Shown: positions 52,509-62,814, counted from the first letter of the stretch. The stretch: DNA of 64,000 nt from JBGPQJ01 sp963709295 (GCA_963709295.1 CAVPVW010000008.1:1113399-1177398); one strand, 5' to 3'. Made by a program: numbers and translations. The notes: a model not told the origin generated them from the letters alone.

Positions 52509-53507
52509 ATGAAATTTCTTATTGCCGGACTCGGTTCGATAGGCAGACGCCATTTCCGCAACCTGCGGGCATTGGGGGAGAACGATATCGTTCTCCTGCG
52601 TTCGCATAAGGCAACGTTGTCCGATGATGAACTGGCTGGTTATCCAGTTGAAACCGATATGTTGGTAGCTCTGAAAAAGCATAAACCGGACGCTGTCATC
52701 GTCGCCAATCCCACTGCCTTGCATCTCGATGTTGCCATTCCGGCGGCCGAGGCGGGCTGTCACGTCTTGTTGGAAAAACCAATCTCCGGGTCTTTGGATC
52801 GTGTGGATCAACTTGATGCGGTAGCAAAACACTCGGGCAGTCGTATCCTGGTCGGGTTCCAGTTCCGTTTCCATCCCACCCTGAAAAAAGCATCCGAATT
52901 GATATGGTCGGGGGAATTGGGGAAAGTACTCACCTTCCATGCGCACTGGGGCGAGTACATGCCCAACTGGCATCCGTGGGAGGATTACCGTCGAACGTAT
53001 GCCGCACGCGATGACCTGGGCGGCGGAGTGATCCGCACATTGACCCACCCGCTTGATTATGCTCGCTGGCTGGCTGGCGAGGTGACCGAGGTGCGAGCGC
53101 TCTCCGGGCATGTCTCACCGCTGGAGATGGACGTTGAGGATGTGGCTGAGATCGGACTGCGGTTTGCCAGCGGCGCGATCGGTGGGGTGCACATCAATTA
53201 TGTGCAGCGTCCGCCTGTTCACCAGCTGGAAATAATCGGAACACAGGGCACCCTGCGTTGGGACAATGCCGACGGGGTATTGCATTTATATCGTATGCCC
53301 CAGCCTTTCGGTGAGTGGAGCGCCAATCCACTTGCACCGGTTGTGGAGCAGTTTGCACCCCCCGAGGGGTTTGAACGTAATGTGATGTTTGTAGAGCAGA
53401 TGAAACATTTCATTTCAGTGGCGGACGGGGATGTGAAGCCGGTCTGCACGCTGCATGACGGCATCCGGGCTCTCGAGATGGCGATTGAGGCGAGAATGAT
53501 GGGATGA
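52509..53507 (+). CDS. Gfo/Idh/MocA family oxidoreductase
   Basis: 332 residues. FLIAGLGSIGRRHFRNLRAL is the NAD(P)-binding loop; HVLLEKPISG holds the catalytic-site EKP motif; GGGVIRTLTHPLDYARWL carries the HP..D motif. The C-terminal alpha/beta domain is complete. In surface-glycan loci such enzymes oxidise or reduce a sugar or an ulosonate precursor. It follows the GT2 gene by 6 bases and precedes the truncated membrane transferase by 7. Confidence 0.85.
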   Translation: MKFLIAGLGSIGRRHFRNLRALGENDIVLLRSHKATLSDDELAGYPVETDMLVALKKHKPDAVIVANPTALHLDVAIPAAEAGCHVLLEKPISGSLDRVDQLDAVAKHSGSRILVGFQFRFHPTLKKASELIWSGELGKVLTFHAHWGEYMPNWHPWEDYRRTYAARDDLGGGVIRTLTHPLDYARWLAGEVTEVRALSGHVSPLEMDVEDVAEIGLRFASGAIGGVHINYVQRPPVHQLEIIGTQGTLRWDNADGVLHLYRMPQPFGEWSANPLAPVVEQFAPPEGFERNVMFVEQMKHFISVADGDVKPVCTLHDGIRALEMAIEARMMG

Positions 53508-53514
53508 AACAATA

Positions 53515-54359
53515 ATGAAGAATAAATTAGTACTACTTTCTATTTCTATGCTCGTCCTAGCTCGCCTGGTGATCGCAATCCCAACCATTGTCCATCCAGA
53601 GAGATTTCGAGTTATAGATTCGAATCAGTACGTAGATCTTGCTGAAACATTCTTGAAAACAGGTGAGTATCATGGTACGGTTTACCCGTTTCCGGAAATC
53701 AATTTAATCAGGCCACCGGTTTATCCCTTGTTTCTGGCACTGAATATTTTCCTCTTTTCTGATGCCAAATGGGCATCTCTTGTACAGGTCTTACTGACCC
53801 TTCTTAATGCGTATGTAATTTATCGGATAGGGTTAGATCTTGGCCAAAGGAAAACGGGGGTCGCAGCAGTGTTGATTTACCTGCTCAATATCAGCGGTTC
53901 ATTTGAGGCCCTTCAGATCATGACTGAAACTCTCACATCGACATGGATCCTATTGGCATTCTGGGGGTTGGTGCGACATCGCGTTGTACAAAAAAGGAGA
54001 TGGTTTGTATTTTCAGGTGCCATGATTGGTATGGGAGCATTGACCCGGCCAATCCTTTTTCCGCTACTTCTTATCTGGTGTGTACTTCTTTTGATATTTG
54101 AGATATCCTGGAAACCCTCTTTCAAGTTATCCAAATCCGCTGGTGAAAATGTTCTTATTTTCCTTCTTAGTGGAATGCTTTTTATCCTGCCTTGGCAGGT
54201 GCGTAATTATCGCGTGCACGGTCAATTTACCTTATCTGATGTGAGCCGGGTGACGGTGGAAAACTATATGCTGGCTAATGTAGTGGCAGAGGTCAATGGG
54301 ATCAGCCGTAATGATGCGGTGGCGTTGATCGATGCCCAACCTGATCCTTCAGCATATAG
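53515..54359 (+). CDS. Polytopic GT-C/PMT-like glycosyltransferase, truncated at a genome junction
   Basis: About 281 residues of a membrane protein with features of ArnT/PMT-like enzymes: RVIDSNQYVDLAETFLKTGEY (acidic first loop), INLIRPPVYPLFLAL (PPxYP), MTETLTSTWILLAFWGL, and a set of helices to residue 230. The gene is markedly A+T-rich. At about 54,360 the protein stops matching this family and the reading runs into antisense of a polyprenyl synthetase gene, so the C-terminal half is missing. Confidence 0.7.
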
Positions 54360-54366
54360 GCGCTTG
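54355..54366. other. Junction between two different genomic sequences
   Basis: Left of this point a plus-strand gene is cut off mid-way; right of it a minus-strand gene is cut off mid-way. Base composition, gene orientation and repeat types change together. Confidence 0.75.
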
Positions 54367-54500
54367 CCGCCGCTGCCCAGCAGCGTCACAAACGCCTCAG
54401 CCAGCGGTCCGTAGGCACTTTCGCCGATGGTGTGCATCTTCGCTTCGACCCTGCGGAGGTCGGTGCGGACGAGATCGAGTAAGGTGGGAACTTTGGTCAT
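54360..54500 (-). CDS. Polyprenyl synthetase, N-terminal fragment
   Basis: 47 residues from the ATG at 54500: MTKVPTLLDLVRTDLRRVEAKM, then EAFVTLLGSGGKR, after which trans-prenyltransferases always continue with (L/I)RP and the first DDxxD helix. Here the reading instead enters the membrane-transferase gene. The GGKR pattern and the length before it fit heptaprenyl or octaprenyl diphosphate synthases of the quinone pathway. Truncated by the junction; the downstream gene of the former operon is lost. Confidence 0.75.
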
Positions 54501-54548
54501 GAGTCGTAACGAGTAACCAGGAACGAGTGATCAGTCATGAGAAGCATA

Positions 54549-55504
54549 CTACACCAACTTCTCAAAACATCGCCTTGCCGTCGCCGTCGTCTGCGCACAT
54601 ACGTTTTCGACGGTCGTGTTGGTCAATTGCGCCATCTTCTCCGCCATCAGCGGGATGTAAGCCGGCTCGTTGCGCTGCCCCCGGTGCGGATGGGGCGCCA
54701 GGTACGGCGCATCGGTTTCAAGCATCAGCCGGTCGAGTCGGAGCTGCGGCGCCAACGCCTGCAAACTCCGAGCATTCTGGAACGTCACCGGGCCGCCCAG
54801 CCCAGCGCCAGCCCCAAATCGTAGGCCGCCTGCGCCTCGGCCAGGTCACCGGAAAAAGCGTGCCAGACGCCGAGCAGGGTGGCGGGCATCACACCAAAGG
54901 TGCGCAGAGCGGGAGGACAGGGATCAGGAGTCAGTGCCACGTCGCTCCCGACACTATCCTCGCTGCGCTGCGCGTTTCTCGCCGATACCCACCCCTGCAA
55001 CTCCTGCAACAGGTCGGCATTGCACCGGCGTGAGGCATCACCCTGGGCGCTGCGGCTGTGCAGGATGACCGGCAGGTTCAATTCCGCAGCGAGCGCCAAC
55101 TGGGCTACCAACGCCCGCCGCTGTTGGTCCGCCGCGACCTTGTTCCAGTAGTAGTCCAGCCCGATCTCGCCGATGGCGACCACCTTGGGATGGTGGGCCA
55201 GATCACGCAACTGCGCCACGGTGTCGTCATCGAAGTCGGCGCAGTCGTTCGGGTGAACGCCGACCGCTGCGTAGACGTTCGGGTAGCGTTCGGCCAGGGC
55301 CAGCACCCGGCGACACGAGTCCAGGTCAATGGCGGGGTTGACGATCAGCCCCACCCCCGCCTCGCCGGCCCGGGCGATCACCGCGTCGCGATCGGCATCG
55401 AACTGGCGGAGATCGAGATGGCAGTGGGTGTCGACCAGGGACGAAGGACGAAGGACGAAGGACGAAGCATCGCCTTTCGTCGTTGGTCTTTCGTCTTTCG
55501 TCAT
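54549..55504 (-). CDS. tatD: TatD-family metal-dependent DNase (frameshifted)
   Basis: The ATG at 55504 overlaps the phosphomutase stop (ATGA). After a repeat-encoded segment of about 22 residues the TatD domain opens VDTHCHLDLRQFDADRD (HxH site), then AVGVHPNDCADFD, IGEIGLDYYW, VILHSRSAQ and WHAFSGDLAEA. Near 54787 the frame changes; the end is VTFQNARSLQALAPQLRLDRLMLETDAPYLAPHPHRGQRNEPAY. The span leaves a remainder of two, so one base is missing or two are extra near CTGGGCTGGGC. TatD acts as 3'-5' exonuclease and in DNA repair. About 317 residues. Confidence 0.82.
55441..55500. repeat. GGACGAA/TTCGTCC tandem repeat, also coding for the TatD N-terminus
   Basis: ACGAAGG occurs about four times in a row at 55441-55467, followed by inverted TTTCGTC units to 55500. 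On the minus strand this encodes residues 2-22 of TatD. Confidence 0.75.
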
Positions 55505-56937
55505 TCCGCCAGCCCCGCCAGCCGCAGCCCATCCTGCAGGATCGCCTGCACCTTATCCCCGTGCATCGTTTCGCAGTAGACCCGGATCAACGGCTCGGTG
55601 CCGGAGAAACGGACCAGCAGCCAGCCGCCGTCCTCCAGAATGAATTTGTAGCCATCGATGGTCACTTTATCCGTAACGCGCAAACCGCCGATGGTCTCCG
55701 GCATGATCGCATCGAGCCTGGCCTTGGCCGCGACCTTGATCGCGTTGTCCTTGACGCGCGTGTCAATCCGATCGTAGTAGTGCGGGCCGCCCACCAGCGC
55801 AAACAACATCTCCAGCAGCTCGGTCGGCTTCTTGCCGGTGCGACGCATCAGGTCGAGCAGGAATAGGTTCCCCAGGATACCGTCACGCTCAGGCACGTGG
55901 CCGCGGAACGCGTAACCGCCGCTCTCCTCGCCGCCGATCATGCCATCGTACTGCACCATGGCCGGCGCAATGTACTTGAAGCCGACGCCGGTGTTGATGA
56001 CGGGCACATCGTATAGCTTCCCCAGCTTGTCGAGCATCGCGGTCGTGCTCAGGGACTTGACGATCGGCCCGCGCTCGCCGCGTATCTCCAGCAGATACAT
56101 CGCCAGCAGGCCGAAAACCCGGAGCTGGTTGACGAACTGGCCATTCTCGTCGCCAAAGCCGCTGCGATCCGCGTCGCCGTCCAGGATGCAGACCGCGTCT
56201 GCGCCCAGCTCGCGCGCCTTGGCCAGGCCGGCGTCCACGTTGGGCGGGATCGGCTCGGGCCGCTTCATCTCCGGGAAGAGCGGGTTGCGATCGGCGTGAT
56301 ACTCGATGACTTGCGTCGCGCCGCCGGCGATAAAGCGGGAGAGATAGCCGGCGCCGTTGCCCCACATATTGTCCACCAGCACGGTGAACCCGGCCGCCTT
56401 GATCGCCTCCACGTCCACCAACGAACGGATGCGGGCATCGTAGGTCGGCACGGGGTCGTAGGCGCGGATCAGCCCAGCCTGCACCGCGGCATCGAAGTCC
56501 ATACGCTGTACGTCCGCCACGGTGGCCGGAATCTGCGCCTCGATGGCCTTCAGCCCGGCGGGATCGATCGCGCCGCCGTTGGGGTCGCGCACTTTGAAGC
56601 CGTTGTCCTGGGGCGGGTTGTGGCTGGCCGTGATGTTGATCGCGCCCAACGCGTTGCGTTCGGTGACGCCAAACGAGATCACTGGTGTGGGTACGCCGCC
56701 GCCGCAGAAATGCACCGGGATGCCGTTGGCCGCCAACACCTCGGCCGCGGCCGCGGCAAAGTCCTCCGATCGGAAACGCTTGTCGCCGCCGATCACAGCG
56801 CCGCGCGCCAGTTGCCCAGGATACGTTGCCTTCAGATAGTCGGCAAAACCCTGCGCACAGCGGCGGACGTTGTCAAAGGTGTAGTCTTCCGCGATGCTGG
56901 CCCGCCAGCCGTCGGTACCGAAGATGATGTCGGACAT
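55501..56937 (-). CDS. Phosphoglucomutase/phosphomannomutase
   Basis: 478 residues. IIFGTDGWRASIAEDYTF start; ITASHNPPQDNGFKV with the phosphorylated Ser; ILDGDADRSGFGD for Mg; IGGEESGGYAFRGHVPERDGI as the sugar-binding loop; and VRFSGTEPLIRVYCE for the phosphate. All four domains are complete. It interconverts hexose-1- and hexose-6-phosphates; with the GMD gene downstream, supply of mannose-1-phosphate for GDP-mannose is likely. The stop overlaps the tatD start. Confidence 0.9.
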   Translation of the reverse strand: MSDIIFGTDGWRASIAEDYTFDNVRRCAQGFADYLKATYPGQLARGAVIGGDKRFRSEDFAAAAAEVLAANGIPVHFCGGGVPTPVISFGVTERNALGAINITASHNPPQDNGFKVRDPNGGAIDPAGLKAIEAQIPATVADVQRMDFDAAVQAGLIRAYDPVPTYDARIRSLVDVEAIKAAGFTVLVDNMWGNGAGYLSRFIAGGATQVIEYHADRNPLFPEMKRPEPIPPNVDAGLAKARELGADAVCILDGDADRSGFGDENGQFVNQLRVFGLLAMYLLEIRGERGPIVKSLSTTAMLDKLGKLYDVPVINTGVGFKYIAPAMVQYDGMIGGEESGGYAFRGHVPERDGILGNLFLLDLMRRTGKKPTELLEMLFALVGGPHYYDRIDTRVKDNAIKVAAKARLDAIMPETIGGLRVTDKVTIDGYKFILEDGGWLLVRFSGTEPLIRVYCETMHGDKVQAILQDGLRLAGLAE

Positions 56938-56994
56938 GCGGTGTACTCCGTGATGCGCTAAGGTTTCGACTATGGGCGAGATCTACGATATCCT

Positions 56995-57082
56995 GCGTGA
57001 GACGTGACTCGTACTGCGTGACTGTTCTTTCCAAGCCGTTTTGAATCACGTATCACGCAGCACGTGTCACGAATCACGTCAC
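56995..57082. repeat. GTGACTCGT / TCACGTATCACG short-repeat gap
   Basis: Repeated CGTGACT units at left and AATCACGTATCACGCAGC-type units at right, forming imperfect inverted arms. The right side reaches the stop codon of the GDP-mannose dehydratase gene. Confidence 0.6.
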
Positions 57083-58065
57083 CCCACGTGCGGCGAATGA
57101 TTCCCCGTCTGTTGCAGCCCGGCCAGATCAGCATCGGTCATGATGCGGACCAACTCCTGGAAGGTCACCGAAGGTTCCCAGCCAAGCAAGCGTTTCGCCT
57201 TGCTGGGCTCGCCTACCAACAGATCCACCTCTGCTGGGCGGTAGAACTTGGGATCAACCACCACGTACTTCTCCCAATCCAGCCCCACGTGATCGAACGC
57301 GACCTGGCAGAACTCGCGCACCGAGTGGGTCTCGCCGGTCGCGACCAGGTAGTCATCGGGGTGATCCTGTTGCAGCATCAGCCACATGGCGTGGACATAG
57401 TCGGGCGCGTAACCCCAGTCGCGCCGTGCTTCCAGGTTGCCCAGGCGCAATTCGTCCTGCATCCCCAGCTTGATACGTGCCACCGCGTGGGTGATCTTGC
57501 GCGTGACAAATTCCAGGCCGCGACGCGGGCTCTCGTGGTTGAACAGGATGCCGGAGCAGGCGAAAAGATTGTAGCTTTCGCGATAATTCACCGTGATCCA
57601 GTGGCCGTAGACCTTGGCCGCGCCGTACGGGCTGCGCGGATAGAACGGCGTCGTCTCGCGCTGCGGCACTTCCTGCACCTTGCCGAACATCTCGGAGCTG
57701 GACGCCTGGTAGAAACGGATCGAGCGGTCCGCAATGCGAACAGCATCCAGGATGCGGGTGACGCCCAGCGCGGTGAACTCACCGGTGAGCACCGGTTGCG
57801 TAAAGCTCGTTGGCACGAAGCTCTGCGCGGCCAGGTTGTACACCTCTTCCGGACGATGTTCCTGGAGGAGGTTGATCAGGCTGACCTGGTCAAGCAAATC
57901 GCCCTGCACGATGGTGACACGATCCTGAAAATCACGAATCCGGTCGAAGTTGGTGGTGCTGGTGCGCCGCACCATGCCGATGACTTCGTAGCCGCGCGCT
58001 AGCAGAAACTCGGCCAGGTATGAGCCATCCTGGCCGGTGATGCCGGTGATTAAGGCTTTAGGCAT
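57079..58065 (-). CDS. gmd: GDP-mannose 4,6-dehydratase
   Basis: 328 residues. ALITGITGQDGSYLAEFLL, TTNFDRIRDFQDRVTIVQGDLLD, the catalytic SSSEMFG and YGAAKVYGHW (YxxxK), and RRGLEFVTRKITHAV. This copy is intact, unlike the one at 31046 on the other side of the junction, and similar to it throughout. It converts GDP-D-mannose to GDP-4-keto-6-deoxymannose. The reductase-like gene that follows at 58155 on the same strand probably uses the product. AGGAGTACGTTCA precedes the ATG. Confidence 0.93.
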   Translation of the reverse strand: MPKALITGITGQDGSYLAEFLLARGYEVIGMVRRTSTTNFDRIRDFQDRVTIVQGDLLDQVSLINLLQEHRPEEVYNLAAQSFVPTSFTQPVLTGEFTALGVTRILDAVRIADRSIRFYQASSSEMFGKVQEVPQRETTPFYPRSPYGAAKVYGHWITVNYRESYNLFACSGILFNHESPRRGLEFVTRKITHAVARIKLGMQDELRLGNLEARRDWGYAPDYVHAMWLMLQQDHPDDYLVATGETHSVREFCQVAFDHVGLDWEKYVVVDPKFYRPAEVDLLVGEPSKAKRLLGWEPSVTFQELVRIMTDADLAGLQQTGNHSPHVG

Positions 58066-58154
58066 TGAACGTACTCCTCACAAATGACCAGTGACTAGCG
58101 TTCAGCACGTGACCCATAGCGTTGCCTAGTCCGGGTTCGTAGTCCGTATCCCAA

Positions 58155-59192
58155 TCACGTACGATCCCGCTGAATCCGCAACCCCAACGGCGTCGGGTCG
58201 CCCGCACCGGTACGCACCTGCTCGCGCCAGTAGTCCAGCACGTCGTGCAGGCTTTGTTCGAACGCAATCTCGGGCCGCCAGCCCGTGCATGCCCGCAGCT
58301 TCGTGCAGTCGGCCACGATGCTCGCGATGTCGACCTTGCGGACGCGGGCAGGGTCTTGAACCACCTCGATCTCGCGGCCGGAGTACCGGATCAGCGTCTC
58401 CAGCAGGGCGCGGATGGTAAACGCCTGACCGGCGCCGAGATTGTAGACCTCGCCGGGCTCGCCCTGCGTGATGGCCAGGGTATAGCCGCGTACGACATCG
58501 CGCACGTCGCTGAAATCACGCGCCACATCCAGCGCGCCCACCGTCATCTGCGGCGGACGACGACCCGCCTCGATCTCGGCGATTTGCGCCGCGAAATCGG
58601 CGGCCACGAAGCCCTGGCGCTGGCGCGGGCCGATGTGATTGAACGAACGGATGCGCACGGTCTGCACGCCGTTGCCCAGATAGTATTGCAGCCCAAGGTA
58701 GTCCTGCGCCACCTTGCTGACCGCGTACGGATTCGCCGGGCGCAAGGGCGTATCTTCATCGATCGGCAGGTCGGCCTCGGTCACCAGGCCGTATTCCTCG
58801 CCCGAGCCGATGACCAACACGCGGCTCCCCAATCCAAGCTGGACCACCGCCTCCAGGATATTGAGCTGCGACCGGATGTTGTTCTCCAGCGTGAACCAGG
58901 GATCCTGCCGGGACATCCACGAAATCGGCTGCGCCGCCAGATGAAAAATATAGTCAGGCCGGCTCTCCTCAACAATGAAGCGGACGACTTCCAGGCGCGA
59001 GAGTTCCGCCGGATAGAGCTTCAGCCGATCCTGGATATGGACAATGTTGTCAACCTTGCCGTAGACCGTGCCGGACACCTGCCAGTCGGTGTGCGCCAAC
59101 AGGTATTCGGCCAGATGGCTGCCGACAAAGCCGGAGATGCCGGTGATGAGTGCGCGCAAAGATGCCTCATGTACTGCGTATTGCGTCCCCAA
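58155..59192 (-). CDS. GDP-4-dehydro-6-deoxymannose reductase-like SDR (Rmd-like)
   Basis: 345 residues as read from ATG 59192; the first 11 are encoded by a GTATTGCGT repeat, and the TTG at 59159 (LRALITGISGFVGSHL) is a plausible true start. ALITGISGFVGSHLAEYL Rossmann loop, SGEEYG active-site Ser region, YAVSKVAQDYLG (YxxxK), and FNHIGPRQRQGF are the features of Rmd/GDP-4-keto-6-deoxymannose reductases, which make GDP-D-rhamnose. Placed directly upstream of gmd on the same strand with about 90 bases between. Confidence 0.82.
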   Translation of the reverse strand: MGTQYAVHEASLRALITGISGFVGSHLAEYLLAHTDWQVSGTVYGKVDNIVHIQDRLKLYPAELSRLEVVRFIVEESRPDYIFHLAAQPISWMSRQDPWFTLENNIRSQLNILEAVVQLGLGSRVLVIGSGEEYGLVTEADLPIDEDTPLRPANPYAVSKVAQDYLGLQYYLGNGVQTVRIRSFNHIGPRQRQGFVAADFAAQIAEIEAGRRPPQMTVGALDVARDFSDVRDVVRGYTLAITQGEPGEVYNLGAGQAFTIRALLETLIRYSGREIEVVQDPARVRKVDIASIVADCTKLRACTGWRPEIAFEQSLHDVLDYWREQVRTGAGDPTPLGLRIQRDRT

Positions 59193-59325
59193 CAGCTAGG
59201 GGATTGCGTATTGCGTGAAGATTATAGCGCAGGATGACGGCGAGGGCAAAGAGTCGGCTGGTTTGTGTTGATTCTGTCGAAAACCGTTTGGGTGTATAAT
59301 GAAGTGGATCATCAGGAGGCGAGGC

Positions 59326-60085
59326 ATGAAAGTTCAAGAGGTCGGATTGTCATGGACTGTATCGAGCCGGTGGAAGCCGCACGATCCCCGCCACGGTGGC
59401 AGATCAGGCACTAGAGCAATTGCTGCGCTCGCCGCGCTTGCCGGAGGCGATGCGCCGCCTGCAGGCCGCCACCGCATGCCGAGGCGAAGAAGCGCCGCTA
59501 TTTCTACGATGTCGTCACCGAGCAGCAGAAGGCCGAGTTCATCAACGGAGAGATCATCGTGCATTCACCTGTCAAACTACGCCACGCAGTCGCCAGCGAT
59601 CGTCCTGATCGACGCTCCTGAAAGTATTTGTCCAGAAGCACGAGTTGGGTATCACTTTTCACGAGAAGATCTTGATTGTGCTCAATCGCAACGACTACGA
59701 GCCGGACATCTGTTTTTTCTCCGGAGAAGGCCGGCGCCTTCACACCTAGCGCAGAGCAAATTCCCCGCGCCTGACCTGATCGTGGAAGTGCTCTCCGAAT
59801 CCACCGAGGCGAACGATCGCGGGATCAAGTTCGAAGATTACGCGGCACACGGCGTGGTCGAGTACTGGATCGTAGACCCGATGGCAGGAGACCATCGAGC
59901 AGTATCTCCTGCAGGAAGGCGTCTACCGGCTGGCGGTCAAGGTGAAGACAGGGACCATCGCCAGCGCGGTCGTGACGGGCTTCGAGATCCCCGTGCGGGC
60001 GGTCTTCGATGGTGCGGAACAGCTCGCCGCGTTGCAAGCGATTCTGGCCCGTGTGAAGCGGGAACCCGAGTCTGCCCTCCCTGCA
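59326..60085 (+). pseudogene. Uma2-family (DUF820) endonuclease-like gene with many frame breaks
   Basis: ATG 59326 follows AGGAGGCGAGG, and TATAAT lies at 59295-59300. Pieces in three frames give a Uma2/PD-(D/E)XK order: VADQALEQLLRSPRLPEAMRRL; AEAKKRRYFYDVVTEQQKAEFINGEIIVHSP; VFVQKHELGITFHEKILIVLNRNDYEPDICFF; PAPDLIVEVLSESTEANDRGIKFEDYAAHGVVEYWIVDPM; EQYLLQEGVYRLAVK. At least four frame changes occur in 760 bases, more than elsewhere, so this may be a true pseudogene. Uma2 genes are abundant in Cyanobacteria and Chloroflexota and of unknown role. The only plus-strand gene right of the junction. Confidence 0.65.
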
Positions 60086-60089
60086 TCAA

Positions 60090-60119
60090 AGAACCGCGGG
60101 CATCAAGCCTCGCGGTTCT
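60090..60119 (+). terminator. Hairpin after the Uma2-like gene
   Basis: AGAACCGCG and CGCGGTTCT pair around GGCATCAAGCCT (inner GGC/GCC can pair). No long T-run follows. Confidence 0.5.
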
Positions 60120-60185
60120 CTAATTGTGCGCGTAAAGAGCGCATGCGCGGCAATCTCACGCATCACGTACGTCACGTTTCACGTT

Positions 60186-61421
<1,236 letters not shown>

Positions 61422-61432
61422 TGGTTCAATTG

Positions 61433-61540
61433 GTAGATTGGTGAACAGGTAGACTGGTAGACTGGTAGACTGGTAGACTGGGAGGCAGATCGGAACTCTC
61501 CAAGTCTACCAATTTATCAGTTTGCCAATCTACCAGCCTC
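61433..61540. repeat. Tandem AGACTGGT repeat with inverted partner, between metK and ahcY
   Basis: AGACTGGT repeats four times at 61450-61481, preceded by TTGGTAGATTGG. CCAAGTCTACCAA and CCAATCTACCAGCC at 61500-61536 are inverted partners, so a long hairpin could form. Confidence 0.8.
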
Positions 61541-62801
61541 ACGTCCCCATCCGCCACTCGTTCAAATACGCTTCCTGCTCGGGCGTCAGGGTGTCGATCT
61601 TCACGCCCATCGCGGCGAGCTTGAGGAGGGCGATGTTCTTGTCGATCTCCTCCGGCACGCTGTAGACGGTGTGCTTCAGGCTGGCATGATTCTTGACCAT
61701 GTATTCGGCGGCCAGCGCCTGGTTGGCGAAGCTCATGTCCATGACCGCGCTGGGATGCCCCTCGGCGGCGGCCAGGTTGACCAGCCGGCCTTCGCCCGCC
61801 AGGTAGAGGCGGCGGCCGTCGGCCAGGATGTACTCGTCCAGGAACTCGCGCACGCGACGCACCTCGACCGACATCTTCTCCAGCTCGGGGATGTTGATCT
61901 CGACGTTGAAGTGGCCGGAGTTGGCCATGATCGCGCCGCTCTTCATCGCGGCGAAGTGATGCTTGTCGAGCACGTTGATGTCGCCGGTGGAGGTGATGAA
62001 GATATCGCCGATCGCGGCAGCGTCAGCCATCGGCATCACGCGGAAGCCGTCCATGACCGCTTCCAGCGCCTTCATCGGGTCGATCTCGGTGACGATCACG
62101 TTGCCGCCCAGCCCATCGGCCCGGCTGGCGATGCCGCGGCTGCACCAGCCGTAGCCGGCCACCACGATCGTCTTGCCCGCGATCAGCACGTTGGTGGCGC
62201 GGATCACGCCGTCGAGCGTGCTCTGGCCGGTGCCGTAGCGGTTGTCGAACAGGTGCTTGGTCAGCGCGTCGTTGACCGCGACGACCGGGAACATCAGCTC
62301 GCCGTCGTGCGCCATCGCGCGCAGGCGGATGACGCCGGTGGTGGTCTCCTCGGTGCCGCCCAGGATGCCGTCCAGCAGCTCGCGGCGCTCCTTGTGGATC
62401 GTGCTCACCAGATCGGCGCCGTCATCCATCGTGATGTGCGGCTTGAAGTCGAGCGCGGCCTTGATGTGCTGGTAGTAGGTCGCGTTGTCCTCGCCCTTGA
62501 TCGCGTAGACCGGCATCTCGTAGTGCGCCACCAGGGTCGCGGCGACGTCGTCCTGCGTCGAAAGCGGGTTGGACGCGGTCAGCACCACGTCGGCGCCGCC
62601 GGCCTGCAGCACGCGCATCAGGTTGGCCGTCTCCGCGGTGACATGGAGACAGGCCGACATGCGGATGCCCTTCAGCGGCTGCTCCTTCGCGAAGCGCGCC
62701 TCGATCAGATCCAGCACCGGCATTTCACGCGCGGCCCACTGCATGCGGAATCGGCCCTTCTCGGCCAGACGGATGTCTTTGATGTCGTAGTTAGTGCTCA
62801 C
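61539..62801 (-). CDS. ahcY: S-adenosylhomocysteine hydrolase
   Basis: 420 residues from the GTG at 62801 (VSTNYDIKDIRLAEKG), chosen because AAGGAG lies 11 bases upstream and family members begin here; a longer reading from 62915 would translate the repeat. Substrate and NAD motifs: HVTAETANL, ASNPLSTQDDVAA, GVIRATNVLIAGKTIVVAGYGWCSRGIASRADGLGGNVIVTE, and HFNVEINI. The enzyme splits SAH into adenosine and homocysteine. Fits between metK and the kinase in a SAM-recycling group. Confidence 0.94.
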   Translation of the reverse strand: MSTNYDIKDIRLAEKGRFRMQWAAREMPVLDLIEARFAKEQPLKGIRMSACLHVTAETANLMRVLQAGGADVVLTASNPLSTQDDVAATLVAHYEMPVYAIKGEDNATYYQHIKAALDFKPHITMDDGADLVSTIHKERRELLDGILGGTEETTTGVIRLRAMAHDGELMFPVVAVNDALTKHLFDNRYGTGQSTLDGVIRATNVLIAGKTIVVAGYGWCSRGIASRADGLGGNVIVTEIDPMKALEAVMDGFRVMPMADAAAIGDIFITSTGDINVLDKHHFAAMKSGAIMANSGHFNVEINIPELEKMSVEVRRVREFLDEYILADGRRLYLAGEGRLVNLAAAEGHPSAVMDMSFANQALAAEYMVKNHASLKHTVYSVPEEIDKNIALLKLAAMGVKIDTLTPEQEAYLNEWRMGT

Positions 62802-62814
62802 GTAGTTGGTTACT

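Noticed and set aside
54355..54366. Natural gene fusion between the membrane transferase and a neighbour
   Set aside because: The two genes are on opposite strands and both lose essential parts, so the join makes no functional protein.
55441..55467. ACGAAGG tandem units as a CRISPR array or iteron origin
   Set aside because: The unit is too short, there is no replication gene, and the sequence is part of a wider family of gap repeats in this half.
61450..61481. Tandem AGACTGGT units as a CRISPR array
   Set aside because: Units are 8 bases with no spacers and no cas genes are nearby; it is a simple tandem repeat.
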